Shown here: positions 11,712 to 24,203 of the stretch, piece by piece
Layout: the number at the start of each line of letters is the position of its first letter
How positions within the stretch are numbered: position 1 is the first letter of the stretch
Origin: Chelydra serpentina
Lineage: Eukaryota; Chordata; Testudines; Chelydridae
DNA: 64,000 bases
Direction: 5' to 3'
Assembly (NCBI GenBank): GCA_037349315.1
Contig: JBAIAC010000030.1
Location: 14,529,501 to 14,593,500, forward strand
The notes under the pieces: generated by a model
The model's input: the letters and a program-made list of their open reading frames with translations, nothing else
Told to the model about the DNA's origin: nothing
The model's database searches: none
Made by a program: the position numbers and the translations under genes

Positions 11712-12629
11712 TGTGATGGGGTGTTTCAGTCCCTGAGGCCCCCTGCTGGAGGCCTTGTTGTCCTACCACAACCCATCCTAGAAAGGAGCAGGAGTTGAGT
11801 TCTCCAAGCGGCCTAGAGAGGCTATGTGGGAAGCAACCAATTGGAGAGAGGCTGAAAGGAGCAGCCAATCAGGGCCCGGAAGGCCATATACAAGGAGCTG
11901 CATTACCTGAGGATAGTCAGTTGCTGCCTGGAGCCAAAGGAGTGAAAGTGATGCAACTGGCTGGATGAAGGCCCAGCAGGACCTCAGACAGAGCAGTTGC
12001 TGGCAAGGACTGGGGAGCAAGAAGGAGCTCTTGGCTGGCTCCTGGGACTGAGTACATGACTTCAGCCCTATGGTAAGGGTAAAGGTTTTGAGAAGGTGCT
12101 GGAGCCATGGGGAAGTGGCCCAGCCGACAGAAACACTATATAGTTAAAGGGACACAATGGGTGGTTGCTATTTGTAGGGTCCTTGGGGTGGAACCTGGAG
12201 TAGTGTGGGCCCGGGTCCCCCCCAGTAGCCACTGGGGAAGTGGCCTGAATAGTGAACTGGGATATAGAACTGAACTGCAGAGATGTGGTCTGAAAGGTCC
12301 AGAAAGGGTGAAGAGTTTCCAGGGAGGATGCCCTGAGGGTATGGTCCCATGCCAGGTTCCAGGACTATTTAAAGACTGAGCCTGGGGAGGGCTACAGTGA
12401 TGTTGCCAGCAGAGGGGTACTGGGATAGGCCCCCATTGGACTGTATACTCTGGAAGAGGTCTGTTTTGTTTCTCATACAGACTGTGTGAGAGACTCGGCT
12501 GGAGGGTTGAGTCATTGAAAAGCTGCCTGAGAAACCACCGTCAGAGGTCACTGCAGACTAAGAGTTAAAGCATACACACTTGGCCAGGGGGTGCTTGTGA
12601 GAGGTGGGTGCCACACCCACACCATTACA
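11712..12629 (+). repeat. LTR-like repeat, TG...CA ends
   Basis: A sharply bounded GC-richer block that starts TGTGATGGGGTG and ends CACACCATTACA, 918 bp. TG/CA ends with short imperfect inverted repeats fit a solo LTR. 'aggactatttaaagactgag' near 12360 could hold an AT-rich promoter-like core. I find no matching target duplication (acatg / gcgta), so a non-autonomous DNA element of similar ends is possible. The overlapping frames of 60-90 codons have no retroviral motif. Confidence 0.45.
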
Positions 12630-14822
12630 GCGTATCGAACTCTGGGTGCTTTACAAAGTCTAGTGTTTTGTACTGGATATTGTGTCTTTAATCAGACACA
12701 ATGACTCCACATTCTTGCACCCCACTTCTCAGTGCATCAACCTACAGCCTTTTCCCCACATGTTCTTCAGTGTGGCTTTTGGAACAAGACTGGGCTCTGG
12801 CAAACCAAGGGGGAAGTGGGTTCCAGAGTTGAGGGGATCCCCATGGGGAATGCCATGCTAACAGCTTCCTCTGATTTAAATGTATCGCACGAGCTCTGGC
12901 TTGGGCACCCCGCAGTGATATTGCATAGATAGAGACTCTTTCCAATAACCAGGCCTAAAAGTAGTTGGGGAAAGTATTCATAGTTGGGAATAGAATGAAC
13001 TAGTTCTATTCCATATACGTCTTATACTGTGCTCAGTTGTTGGAGTATCCAAATGCCTTCCAGTAGTGCATTAAGCAATGTGAGTACTATGCTCATCTTC
13101 TCTCAAAGGGAGAAGCATATGCAGTGGAACATCTTGTTTTGGTAGGATTTTAGTAACATGTATATTTAAAAACATACACACCTATGTGTTTGCTAGGGAA
13201 GGCAAGTCAAAGTCCATTAAGTGTAGACAGGTGTTTTCCAGGGTCATTGTGAGCCAAGTGTTCCTTAATGGGCCATTCAACTTGACTTGTCCCTTCATGT
13301 GCTGGCTAAATACCTTGTGGGCGTTACCACAGGAGCAAACGTAGTATACGTAGCTAATATTCGTAACTTCAGATACCAAGATGAATATAGATGCATAGAA
13401 ATAGCATAATCATAAGTACCAGCTATTTCAACCTACATGACTATTCCCAAAAGAAATTCTGAAAAATGACACCACGTATCTGAGACCCTATGTGCCAGCA
13501 CCGTGCCCCAGTGGAGTTTTGTTATCTGTTTTGTAACAACAGAGATGGAGCCAGTGACATGACTCGGTTTAGCTTAAAAGGGCAAGGTTAATGTTTAGCT
13601 GTTCAGGTGTGATTGCACCTTTAGTCAGTGAGGGTATACTGGCTGGCACACCTTCAGGTTAATGGGCTTCAGTGTTCCTTTGCAGTTAACTTTTTAATGT
13701 TCATAAACCAGGTATATGCTGAGGTGGTTTAAAGCATAACATGGGTTTTTAGGTTTGCAAATCTGTGAACCTCTGCCTCTTTGAGATTTTATTATTATTA
13801 TTATTATTATTTTGCTGGTCATAATGTGGGAGGGTATCCTCTCTGCCCATGAGGTTATGTGTCTTGTAGCACTCTTCTGAACACCAGTTGGAAGGACAAA
13901 AATTTCAGTAAGGGTGGACTGATTCTTTTATCTTAGAAGGCACATAATTTTTTCAGGGTCACACTGATTAACACAGAAAACAATTGGGGGATGCTAAACT
14001 TTGTTCAAATTCCATAGAAAATTACGTTCAGCTATATTTTCCAGTACAATGATGAAATGAGTGTTTGTATATACAAACATCAACATGCTTAACTACTCAC
14101 TTTCCCCAAAAATATGTAGTATTTCAGTCTGTTTATATGGAATATGGGAGTTGGGTGAGGAGCCATTTCAGCATATGTATGACTTATTGAATGACAAATT
14201 TTAAGTAGAACTGTATCCTAAACTGCATTATGATATTGTACCCAAACATTGAATTTCAATGGGAGATTCAACTTCCTTTATAGGAACAGAACAGACTCCT
14301 GAAACTCTTACCACAAAAGTGGTCTGTAGACATGCAAATAGTCCCACTGACTTCAGTGGGATTGATCAAATGATTAAGGGTTTACAGGATTAGATTCCAA
14401 ATTTGTAGATTGATCTAGATGAAACTGACAATGCCTGAGCTGTCAGATCAGAAGGAGGGTCATTCGAATAAAGGTGGGCAGATGTGTGATAAATCTTAGC
14501 TCAGTTGATAAGATGAGAAACACATTTTCAGCAAAGGTCCTGGCAGATTCCTGAGGCAGCTAGTTTAAGGTTGTCAGCGTCTGGCGTTATAATCTTCATT
14601 TATAGTTCTCTCACCCACAAAGTGGGAAAATGAGGCATTTGTTTTCTTTGCTTTACTGCTCCAGTTCCAGTTAGCAAAATGCATGTTAGACTAGTTTGGC
14701 TGCAAAGAAGAATTCTGTGTACACTGGAGACAATACCTGATTCCTATCAGGCTGCAGAACTGGGCTGACATCAGAATCCAAACATCCTCTGGTCAGTGAA
14801 AGCAGAGGCATTCCTCTAATGC
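12630..14822. other. Unassigned DNA with one microsatellite
   Basis: No gene is seen. 13789-13812 is an ATT microsatellite. 14335-14400 contains 'ccactgacttcagtggg', a piece of the dispersed repeat described in the findings. Confidence 0.45.
13789..13812. repeat. (ATT)n microsatellite
   Basis: About eight uninterrupted units of the trinucleotide. Confidence 0.9.
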
Positions 14823-15027
14823 GGTGGTTCTCAACTGTGGTCCACCGATTCATCAGAGAAAGCCCCTGACGCGCCGGACCAGTTTGTTGACCTGCTGCGG
14901 CAGCCGGTTCGGCCGGTAGTGGCTCCCACTGGCCGCGGTTCCCCGCTCCAGGCCAATGGGGGCTGTGGAACGTGGCGCAGGCCGGGGACTGTGCTGGAGA
15001 ATCGGTGGACCATAGTTGAGAACCACC
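14823..15027. mobile_element. hAT-like foldback miniature, 205 bp
   Basis: The outermost 29 bp of each side form an inverted repeat with one mismatch (ggtggttctcaact.tggtcc...). Between the arms lies GC-rich sequence with 'cactggccgcggttccccg' and 'ccaatgggggctgtgg', shared in style with the elements at 21691 and 62507. No target duplication can be made out. A 'ggttctcaac' terminus is also found in the element at 36934, which has a perfect 8-bp duplication, supporting hAT membership. Confidence 0.7.
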
Positions 15028-15179
15028 ACCCTATGATTTGGACTTGCTGTGATGCAGTATGAATGTCATGGATAATTCAGACCAACGGGGAGAAACAGAA
15101 TCAAAACCACTGTTTGTTTTTAAACACCTTCCGTCCCCTCCACCCTCCCACCCTTCCCCTCTTGAGGACTCCTGACCAA

Positions 15180-15260
15180 TTTAACAGCACAATACATATG
15201 CTAACAAACTTAAACAAAGCCTTTGTTTAAGTTTGTTAGCATATGCGTTGTGCTGTTAAA
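15180..15260. repeat. Near-perfect 40-bp hairpin with 1-nt loop
   Basis: 15180-15219 and 15221-15260 are reverse complements over 40 bp with two adjacent mismatches (TA against CG), separated by a single C at 15220. The right arm continues into a GC-rich repeat ending near 15428 ('ggtactgcgtactggagagt'), which looks like the end of another miniature element. The left arm therefore seems to be an inverted copy of that element's end. Confidence 0.85.
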
Positions 15261-15430
15261 GCCATATAAAGAATGAATGCTCTCCCTAGTTGTGTTCTGC
15301 TCCTTTAAGGAGCGAGAGGGCAACCCCACCTCACCCCTGGAGGGGTGGGGGCAAGCCCCAAGTCTTTCCGATACCCCGTACCCCCTAAAAATCTCTTGCC
15401 GGTACTGCGTACTGGAGAGTACCACCCTAC

Positions 15431-18400
15431 TTGCACTACTGATCAGCTAGGAATCTGAGTACTTCTGTACTGCTGACTGAATTGACCACTTGTGGATGTG
15501 TGCCTTCATCCACAGGAGACTGCTAGTTACTGCCTTATTACTTGTATGCAAGTACCAACAAGCTTTACTTTTGTTTTCCTATTGACAGTTGGTGGTGTTT
15601 TTTTATTTCTATTCTCAACTCTGTTATCCATGGGTTCTGCTCTCCAGGTACCTTTGAGTCATAAAGTTGGCAGTCAGACCTGATTTACACTTTACTGGCT
15701 TGTAATAGAATGCTGATGTCCTTTAAGGATTTTTGAGTGGGAGACTCTTGAGCTGTTATACATTTTAATGTTGTAAGATTGAGTGGTGTTGTTTTGTGGA
15801 AAGTCATCAATGTTCCTGTGTGTACTTTTGCCCCAGAAATGGACTGTCTTTTAATTGTATAAAAAGGAACACCAATGCCTCTTGTGATGAGTCAGTCAGG
15901 CTGTAAATGAATTTGTATGACACCAATTAATATTGTACCCGCAATCTGCAGGCATCCCAAGTTCAGTTTTAGTGCATTTGTTAGTTTTTCATGTTAGGGC
16001 TTTAAAAGAATTATTGTAGTGTAATGTGTGAAAATAAGTCTTCCCGTTTGTCATCACATTTTCTTGTACAAGACAAATTGTCATTATATACAGCATAAAT
16101 GGATTATTTGTTGGCTCAGTGGAACTAACTACAGGTTACGATCTGTCAAATTGTAATAGAAAAGTACACCAGCCAGTATATTACTGAGATAGATATCACC
16201 CATCAGGGTCAAAGAAAAAGAAAGAAAAGGTGTAATTAGCTATTGAGCTGGTTCATATTAAATTCACATGTGGGCCATGATCAGATTACAATGCATTCTC
16301 TGTGGTGTGGTATTGCTTACATGGCATATGTACACAGCAAAGGGTAACTGGGCCATGTAAACTCCCTCCATTACTTTCTCTAATCTTATTAAATTTTGCC
16401 ATCAGAACCTGGCAAATTGCATAAAGATTCCCAGCAGAAGGCCCAAGCACCACTTAAATCCCACTGAAGGCTTGTTTTGATGGGCTAACCCCAAAACCTG
16501 GCAGATCTTTGGAGAGCTATATGGATCTTGGGGGATCTCTGGGAGGCAAAGGGCCATCTGCTCTGACCCTTCATGACTCCCATAGCTCCCTGGCCACAGC
16601 TGCCTTTGGGACACCCAGGTAGGAGCTTAATGGAAAAGATAGTATAGTCTCAGGCTGTATAATCATTGCTGGGGATACTACCGCATCTAATCTATCCACC
16701 ATAGTTAGCTTTAGTAATAGTAATAGTAATACTCCTAGCAGTGATAATCGGTGGGTAGATATATAAAATAAACTTATTTGCATTTTACAATCCTGAATAC
16801 TTTATTCAGTTTTTACTCAGATGGGAGCTCTGTCCAAGGAAATTGTTATAAAGGTTTTGGAAACTATAAACTCTCTAGAGTTGGCTTCATTCCTAGCTGT
16901 TTACGAGTAGAATATTTTTCAAAATTTCAGTGAGGCATCAGCAGATCCTTAATGCGTCACAGTGAAAAAAGTTCAAAAGCCATTGTTAATTAGCAACAGT
17001 CAGACTTTGCTGTTAAGCCTCTGTGTTTCTGCCTGCTGAAGCAACACTAATTGTAATTTGTTTTTTAATCTTTATCACTGTTTCATATGAATAGATGTCA
17101 ATAACCAAAACAAACTCTGCAAAGCTTGTAAATAACCAGTGTTTGGAACAACAAGCCAGAGCAACTTTCAGTGCAGCATTTCAGATGCACATGCCAGCAT
17201 TCTGTGAGCCAGGAGATATAATGAGAGGCACAAAATATGTCAATTACACACTTCCTTATGTTTTTACCAACAATACATTCAGTTGCCATCTTCTCTCACT
17301 GATTGGTCGATGTCTTTACAGTGTCTGAATATTGTTGTTACCTCGGCCTTTCACACTCATGTCTTGTCTGTGAAACGTTTACCATGTGTTAGATACTTAT
17401 GCATCATGGAGGAGGGGTTTAAAACCCATTTCCTCTGCAATAATCCCTACCCCTTTCTCTCTTTTTTTTTGTACTTCAGTATCATGCCAGGTATCCTCTG
17501 TCGTTAGCATGCTGACAAAGATATTTGCACACATGTGTCTAAAAAGATTGTGGCCTCCAACATCTATTGCCTTCTAGTTTCAGGCAATACCTATGGCACC
17601 TGTTTCCCAGAGTAAACTGGGCATCATTCACATTCTGACTCCTACCAGATTCATTTCTAGAATTGGTCAGATATTTTCAGAATGCAAATGTTTTTGATAA
17701 AAAGGACACTTCTCTGTGGAAAAAAATTGTCCCCCCCTTTTTTTTTTGATCAGCTCAAATAATTTCAAAGCTGGAATCATCAGTTAATTATGCATAGCCT
17801 TCCTTAGCTTATTGCTGGTCAGATGCAGCTTTGTTTGCATAGTGATGCCCTCCTTTTCATTCCTTCCTTAATTCTGACACTGTAGGTCTGTCTCTTTCAA
17901 TGATAGGCTTAAAATTACCAGGATCATATTTTCTTGGTAATTCCCTATTTCTCAGTAATAACAAGCCATTTCAGACTTGATACTGTGACAGACCTAGACT
18001 ATCCTGTTATTCATATCTTGGTCTGTTTTTCTAATCAATGAAACAATTCAGACATATCTTGTGTTCATTCATTTCCTAGATAATGATGGAATCAGGGTAC
18101 ATCTAATAGTTAAATAAATAACACTGCAAAATGTGAGTCCATAGGAATTGTACTATAAGCCAAAACTTATTATGGTTTCTGAGCTGTTTGCAGGCTTTCA
18201 GATCTCCATATTTAGGAACCTAATGTCTTTTATAACAACTTTTTAATTGCAAAATATAATGCTTCTTAGCAGTTTTCCCCTGTGAAACTATGGGTTTGAT
18301 TTACCACTGTTATTCTGCTTTTGTACAGCTGTAACTCCATTGATATCAACACTGATACTGCAGTAACTCAGTAGTGGATACTACTGTAGTCCATGTTTAG

Positions 18401-19166
18401 TAAGCATGATAAACTTGATATGAGATATTACAAAATGACTATCGGCCAAGAAGTTGTTATAAATGAGACCATGATGAGTCAACAAGGAGGTTAGGGCTCA
18501 ATTATTCACCAGCTGATCCCACTGTCATTAATAGTCACACCAAAAGAGAATTTGTCCCTCTTTCTTTGTTAGAAACAATGACAACTTGTAAGGATCTGTA
18601 CAAGGATGTGCCAGTATTATTTTGTGTCCCATGTGCCAAGTGCAGTGCTGGAGTGAGAAGTTGTAAGTCCGCTGAGTTTGGCCAGCTGCACTGACATTGG
18701 TCCTCTGCATTCAAGGAAACAAAGGACAAGATTGTACTGAATCCAACCATTAATACACCAATTCTGCAAACGGTTATGCTTATAAAAGCGTGGCTTTTGT
18801 AGTGCACTTACAGCTAGTTTGTACCTAGTGTCACCCAGTAGTCAGTATGCTCCAGGGAAATAAGTCCAACTAAGCCTGCTGCTTTATGGTTTAGAGTGAG
18901 AGCCTGCCTAGCAAATTACAGTGTGCTAAATGCTAGCTGATGAATCTATTTTTATTGTTTAGAAGGTCGTCTTCTTAGCGTATGCACAACATGCCTCAGG
19001 TGGCACATGACCAGGATTCGTCACTGAATTTGGTCCACTGGTTGGATCATTAGCTTCCCTGGCTTGGGCAGGGTACTGACAGGGAATGCGACATGAAAGA
19101 TCCAAGGATCTGGGATACATGTTGTATTGTCTGTTCCAGAAGGTCAGACAATATAATATGTATCAC
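15431..19166. other. Unassigned AT-rich DNA
   Basis: 3.7 kb with no gene I can support. The open frames (60-90 codons) overlap on both strands. 18290-18375 resembles the dispersed 'gtaactccattga' repeat. A (TAG/TAA)n-like short run lies near 16705-16730. Confidence 0.45.
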
Positions 19167-19179
19167 AGATCCTTATATG

Positions 19180-19271
19180 ACAGGTTTCAGTATAGTAGCC
19201 GTGTTAGTCTGTGTCAGCAAAAAGAAAACAAGAAAAATACCTGTGGCACCTTAGAGACTAGCAAATTTATT
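19180..19271 (+). mobile_element. Penelope-like element, 5'-truncated 92-bp copy
   Basis: Contains 'tagccgtgttagtctg' and 'cctgtggcaccttagagact', the same family as the dimer at 1980-2238. It is flanked by a perfect 13-bp target duplication AGATCCTTATATG (19167-19179 and 19272-19284). The duplication length and severe truncation fit target-primed reverse transcription. The hammerhead-like part is missing in this copy. Confidence 0.75.
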
Positions 19272-19284
19272 AGATCCTTATATG

Positions 19285-20592
19285 CAGCCATAAAATGCAA
19301 ATTCACTTCCTCCATAAAAGTTTTCAAGAATATCGTTTTAGACATTTCTTCTGTTTTGTCTCTGCAAAGGACAGCTCCTTGAGACAAATTCTTCTCGGAT
19401 GTAACACCATTGGTATCAGTGATGGATACACCATTGATGCATCTTGCCCAGTTTAACTGATATTTTTACTAGTGTATATTTAGGCTTACAAAATTTTATA
19501 CAAAGGTAAGTAAACTGGGAGGCATTAGATAAAAGACAGTGTATGTGTAATTAATGATACAGATGTATGTTTGCTATGCAGAAAAAGCAATTAGCATTTT
19601 CACTAAAAATACAGGTACATTTGTTTTTTGTTTTAATCTGTATGGCAACTAGAGTCGGGTGACTAATTTTTAAAAAAGTGTATATATATGACTGGAAAAA
19701 CAGCATGACTTGTCAAAGGCCTATTTGTGAATCTGCTCATCAAATTATCAGCCCAGATTTTAACTGGGAGAATAACTTGAAAAAATTAAATAATTTATTT
19801 GAAAACTATCATGACACTTGCTAAATACATTATTAGGTGATTTATTATTTGAAAAGTTCTAACTGCAGTGTAGTATTTTACACACCATAATGATCTTGTC
19901 TAGAACTTCTTTTTGCTACTCTAATAGTTTGCTACAGTGATAATTTCCTTTCTTATTTGAGATGAGTAAAATCTTAGGAAGCTTAAGTTGCCCTATAAAC
20001 AGATTTCCTACCATGCTAGTGAGATCTAAAATGTTTTACTGTGAGTAGGACAGCTCCAATATGCATATGTACACGTCCCCCGCCCTTCTTCTTTCCTATA
20101 CACACTGAGCTCTTCCTTCTCAAGCATTCATTCGTTCGTGGCATTCTGAGTAAGAAAAATAATCAGGCTGTCTCTGTGAATGGGCTGTAGTGATCCCATG
20201 GGAATGAAATGAGGCTAATGTATAATTCTTTATGGTTATGAGGATTTTTTTGGTCTCTCTCTCTATATATATATCTATATCTATATAGCCTGTATATTTT
20301 ACATCTCTCGACATGCTGGTTTGGCTTTCTGAATTCACAAGAAGAGAAACACTCTTAGATCTGAATATGAGAAGCAATGAAATGTGCTTATGAGAATTAT
20401 TCACACATGCAGTTGGGATGTTTTGTTCAAATATTGGGCTTCTTCTTCTGTTAGGTTTTAGGTTTCAAGTTATTTGCTGCTTTAATGTAACAAGTAAAGC
20501 TTTTTCCTAATGATGGTCAATTAGAGATGGACTCAGGACCACTTAGATCCTTCTGCCAAACACCTGTGCGGTAAATTTGGGAAGTGTTTGTA
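19285..20592. other. Unassigned AT-rich DNA
   Basis: No gene is seen. 20255-20290 is a short TATC/TATA-rich run. Minus-strand frames here translate this low-complexity run and are not genes. Confidence 0.45.
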
Positions 20593-20905
20593 TTAGGGGT
20601 TTAGAATCATAGAACTATGGCTGGAAGGGACCTCAGGAGGTCTAGTCCAGCCCCCTACGCTGAGGCAGTATCATCCCTGACAGATGTTTGTTTAATCTAT
20701 TCTTAAAACCTCCAGGGATGGGGATTCCTTGGTTTAGCCTGCTATAAAGATAGGAGACAACAGGGAATTTTGATTCTGAAGATAGCAATTGCCATTCTAT
20801 ATCAAACCAGTGGTCCATCTACTCCTATTTATTCACTAATAATGGCCAGTTCCAGAAGCTTCAGAGGAAGGTGCAAGAAACCCTGCAGGAGATAGTAATG
20901 GGAAT
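20593..20905 (-). repeat. CR1 LINE 3' end, antisense
   Basis: 'agaatcatagaactatggct' followed by 'ggaagggacctcaggaggtc' is the reverse complement of a CR1 3' tail. 20770-20905 ('accagtggtccatctactcc', 'gcttcagaggaaggtgcaag') is also CR1 3'-UTR sequence in the same orientation. The two may be parts of one element or two neighbouring copies. Non-coding. Confidence 0.75.
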
Positions 20906-20976
20906 TTGCTTCTGGAGAAAGTTCCTTTTAAACCCCATAGACTTCAATGGGATTAGGATTTTACCCAGACAGATTA

Positions 20977-21320
20977 AGGGCAAATCTACATGACAAAATT
21001 AAGTTGATGTACAGCCACCACAGTAATTGAATTGGTTTTACACGTCCACACTATACTCTTTGCGTCAGTGGAGTGGATCCACTTGCACTGATTTAACTGC
21101 CAGGATGGGGCAGTTTCTGAAAGGCAGCAATAGTCAATATAAGCACGGCAGTTTCTACACTGATACCACGTCCACCTAACTAAGCGCTATGCAGAGGTGG
21201 AGTTATTAAGTTGGTTTAGTGGGCGAGTTTGAGTGGTGGGAGCTACATTTCAGTGTAGATGCTTACAGAGTTTGGTGAGCTGCCTTATGTTGACTGAACT
21301 CTGTAGTGTAGACCAGGCCT
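20977..21320. mobile_element. Harbinger-like miniature, 344 bp
   Basis: The ends read agggcaaatctacatgac and, inverted, aggcctggtctacactac. The element is flanked by TTA (20974-20976 and 21321-21323). The 'gtctacact' terminus and 3-bp TTA/TAA duplication are shared by the elements at 35515, 43354, 45754 and 46143. PIF/Harbinger assignment rests on the 3-bp TWA duplication, with no transposase seen. Confidence 0.65.
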
Positions 21321-21690
21321 TTATGTCCTGCCCCAGATCATACTGAGCCAGTGGCAGAGCCAGGAATGCCACTCATGATGCCAGCCCAGTGCCCCATATA
21401 TATTGGACCATGTTATCTCTGCCTTAATGGCCCAAATCCACAACATGATCATCCTCTGCTCCCACTGATTTCAATGGAAACTGAAAGGTTCACAGCATGT
21501 CACGGTATCAGGCCCCAAGGAACTAAGAGGATAATTAAAACCAGCTACAAAATTGTGCAGCATACTGGCTGCTTTATTTTTCTCTTCAGACCAAAGTAAT
21601 GAGAGATCATAGATTTCACAACATAGCTACGTCTGGGATTTTCAAAGGAACCCTTGTGAGTTAAGCACCCAAATCCCACTGAAAGCCCAT

Positions 21691-21967
21691 CAGGGTAATC
21701 TGATTGCGGGCCATGAGACATTTTGCTGATGTTGAGCATCCGCAGGTACGGCCCCCCTCAGCTCCAAGTGGCTGCGGTTCGCCATTCCCGGCCAATGGGA
21801 GCTGTAGGAAGCAGCAGCCAGCCTCCCATTGGCTGCAGGGATGTGCTGCCTGCCGCTTCCTGCAGCTCCTATTGGCCGGGAATGGTGAACTGCGGGCACT
21901 GGGAGCTGAGCGGAGCCGTGCATGCGTGGCCGCATGCAGCCCATGGCCTGCAGGTTGCCCACCACTG
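21691..21967. mobile_element. hAT-like foldback miniature
   Basis: Starts 'cagggtaatctgattgcggg' and ends 'ggttgcccaccactg', CAG/CTG termini. Inside are inverted segments, 'ggttcgccattcccggccaa' against 'ttggccgggaatggtgaact', plus 'tcctgcagctcctattgg'. No 8-bp duplication is evident. Frames on both strands here are products of the GC-rich foldback. Confidence 0.6.
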
Positions 21968-22394
21968 ATTTATCATCTACAAGCTAATTAGATCACATTG
22001 TAAGATTTCTAATAGGCTACAGGTGAACAATGACACATTTAGTACTTACTCTTTGATTCACTAACAATACAGGCAAACAGCTTAAAGATTCTAGTCTCCT
22101 TAACATGGCTTTGATAACTGTCTACAAGGCATGGCCCTGTTTACCATTGCAATACCCTTGTGATATGTCCTTAAGGGTTGCTTATAGGTCATCCAGCTTG
22201 CTGATTGTTTAACCTGCACTGGTCCAGCGTTACATGCACACCACCATATTGGCCAAAGCCTATTCTCTAGGGAACCTGCTTGTGATTGTGCACTAATTCC
22301 CTGATCCAGAAAAGCACTTAAGTCCATGCTTAAGTCCAGTCCTATTCAGCAGAGAAATTAAGAACGTGCTTTTAGTTCTTTGCTGAATCAAGGC

Positions 22395-22560
22395 CTAGCT
22401 GAGATGCCAAATAAATCCCCATCACTGGAGGCTTTTGAGAACATGTTAGACAAACATTTGTTAGGGATGGCCTATGTATACTTAATGCTGCCTCAGAATA
22501 AGAGGATTGACTAGATGACCACTTCTAGCCCCACATTATGTTTCTTTGATCCTATAATGC
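22395..22560 (+). repeat. CR1 LINE 3'-end fragment, sense
   Basis: 'ctggaggcttttgagaacat', 'agacaaacatttgttaggga', 'ttgactagatgaccacttct' and a terminal 'tttgatcctataatg' follow the order of a CR1 C-terminal coding tail, 3' UTR and end. Diverged. Confidence 0.7.
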
Positions 22561-23894
22561 CAAGAATGTAATTGCTAGAATTACCATTCTAAAGTTTATA
22601 GGGCACCACCTGTTACCTAATGGAAGATGGCACCCAACCCCATGGTAGTATGGAATCAAGTTACCAGCCTCCCTAGTAGATGTCTAGGACTAAATTTTTG
22701 TTTCTTTGACTCTCACAGGTTGTTCCATCGAAGTCAAGTACATTTGTATGCATATGTCTACTCCTCTCTCAAACTATTACCATTTGCGCCATGCTGTCAG
22801 GACATAGACAATAAAATCTTGTTCTGCTGATGTATATAAAGTTACAAGCACACATGTGAAGAGTCTGGTGGGTGGAGTTTTTGTTGAAGGTGGCAATTTC
22901 TCCCCAAATGGTGATGTTTGGTGACTAAAGTGTAATTTCCAGCATCATTTCCCTTGTCTATATCAACCTCTTGTTTCAGTAGTTGAATGATATTGACAAG
23001 CCACAGTGCTATTTTAAGAAAAAATGCCCATATTCATTTATTTAGCTTCAATTTGTATGATTTTAAGATCTCTTCTATTGTTAATCAGCAAAGCAGGAGC
23101 GTAGTGAGGTCAGTGCATGAAACAGAAACTGCCCCCACAATAGACAAACAGCTGTGCAGTCTGTTATTATAAAAACACTCAGACTGCTCCTCCCACACAC
23201 ACACATCAGATTTCTAAAAGGGCAGAGAGAAAAAAGCAGGAAGTAGTATCACATGGCCATAAGCTAAGACTGCAGCAGAAGACCAGCAAAGGTGGAAGAC
23301 GGTCGTGAAAGTCCTATGTTCTGCATGAAACATAGAGGCATAGGAGAGAATAAACATGCAGGGCTTGTTTGTTTTTATTTGGCAAGTGAATTCAGTGCTT
23401 GTGAAAGGTGCCAGAGGGGCAGCCCTGGACTGAAAATTCTTCTGTTTAGCCACAAAGTATGGGCAGCAGCAGGGTGAGCTTCCCAGACTGCCCTGCGAGT
23501 TTCCCTCAGACCTGACCTGGAAGGTGACATATGAATTCTCTTCCTACACCGATGCAATCCTCAGTGTCTCTGCCATAGAAAATACACCAATGCCCCACAT
23601 TTTCCACTCCACCCTGACATCTGGATAATTCTCCTGTTCAGCATACACATTTAGTCCATCTTTAGCTTCAGCTGTCCTGTAAAACAAACAGTCTTTACCT
23701 CATCCACCATATGTCTCTAGAGAACAGAGGTGACAGATTATGCAGACCAGGCTTCTAAAAAACAAAAGGTGATCTTTCTAATTTGCATCTATTATTTCAA
23801 CAATGCACATCAAATCCAGAACGGAGATAGTATCTCTACCTCCATAAAATGTCTCTTCTTATTCTGTCATTCAGATTGGTGAGTAACAAGATGA
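22561..23894. other. Unassigned DNA
   Basis: No recognisable gene or element. A pyrimidine-rich stretch followed by CAG ends at 23873 and would do as a splice acceptor, but no conserved exon follows in frame. Confidence 0.4.
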
Positions 23895-24203
23895 ATTCAA
23901 GAAATTCACTTATTATTGAAATCATGTGTGGTCAGAGGCAAAAATATTAAATTTAGAATTATCAGTGGTCCTTATCGGCATAAAGCGATCATTCTAAGGA
24001 GGGACATTTTTAATAACATAGTAGGCATAAGCAACGGTCCTTTTCATAATAAAGTATCTAGAGTGACACTTGATCTGATTAAGCAGCACACTAATTTAAT
24101 TGATTCTACTATTGTTATAAACTATGGGAGCTTGAAGAAAGTAGATAAAATTGAGAGGCTACATCGTATCCTATGTCCTAATGAAAAATACTTATGCAAG
24201 TAA
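23895..24203 (+). other. Unassigned 103-codon open frame
   Basis: A single frame is open from just after a TGA at 23892 to a TAA at 24201, about 103 codons, in a DNA stretch of low GC. Unlike the composition-driven frames elsewhere, the translation has a balanced mix of charged and hydrophobic residues and no low-complexity runs, with phrases such as 'FRIISGPYRH' and 'KVDKIERLHRI'. There is no ATG near the 5' end of the frame. A consensus-like donor 'caaGTAAGTAT' overlaps the stop codon, so a spliced reading would continue beyond it. I do not recognise the family. It may be chance, a decayed exon or part of an old integrated element. Confidence 0.2.
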
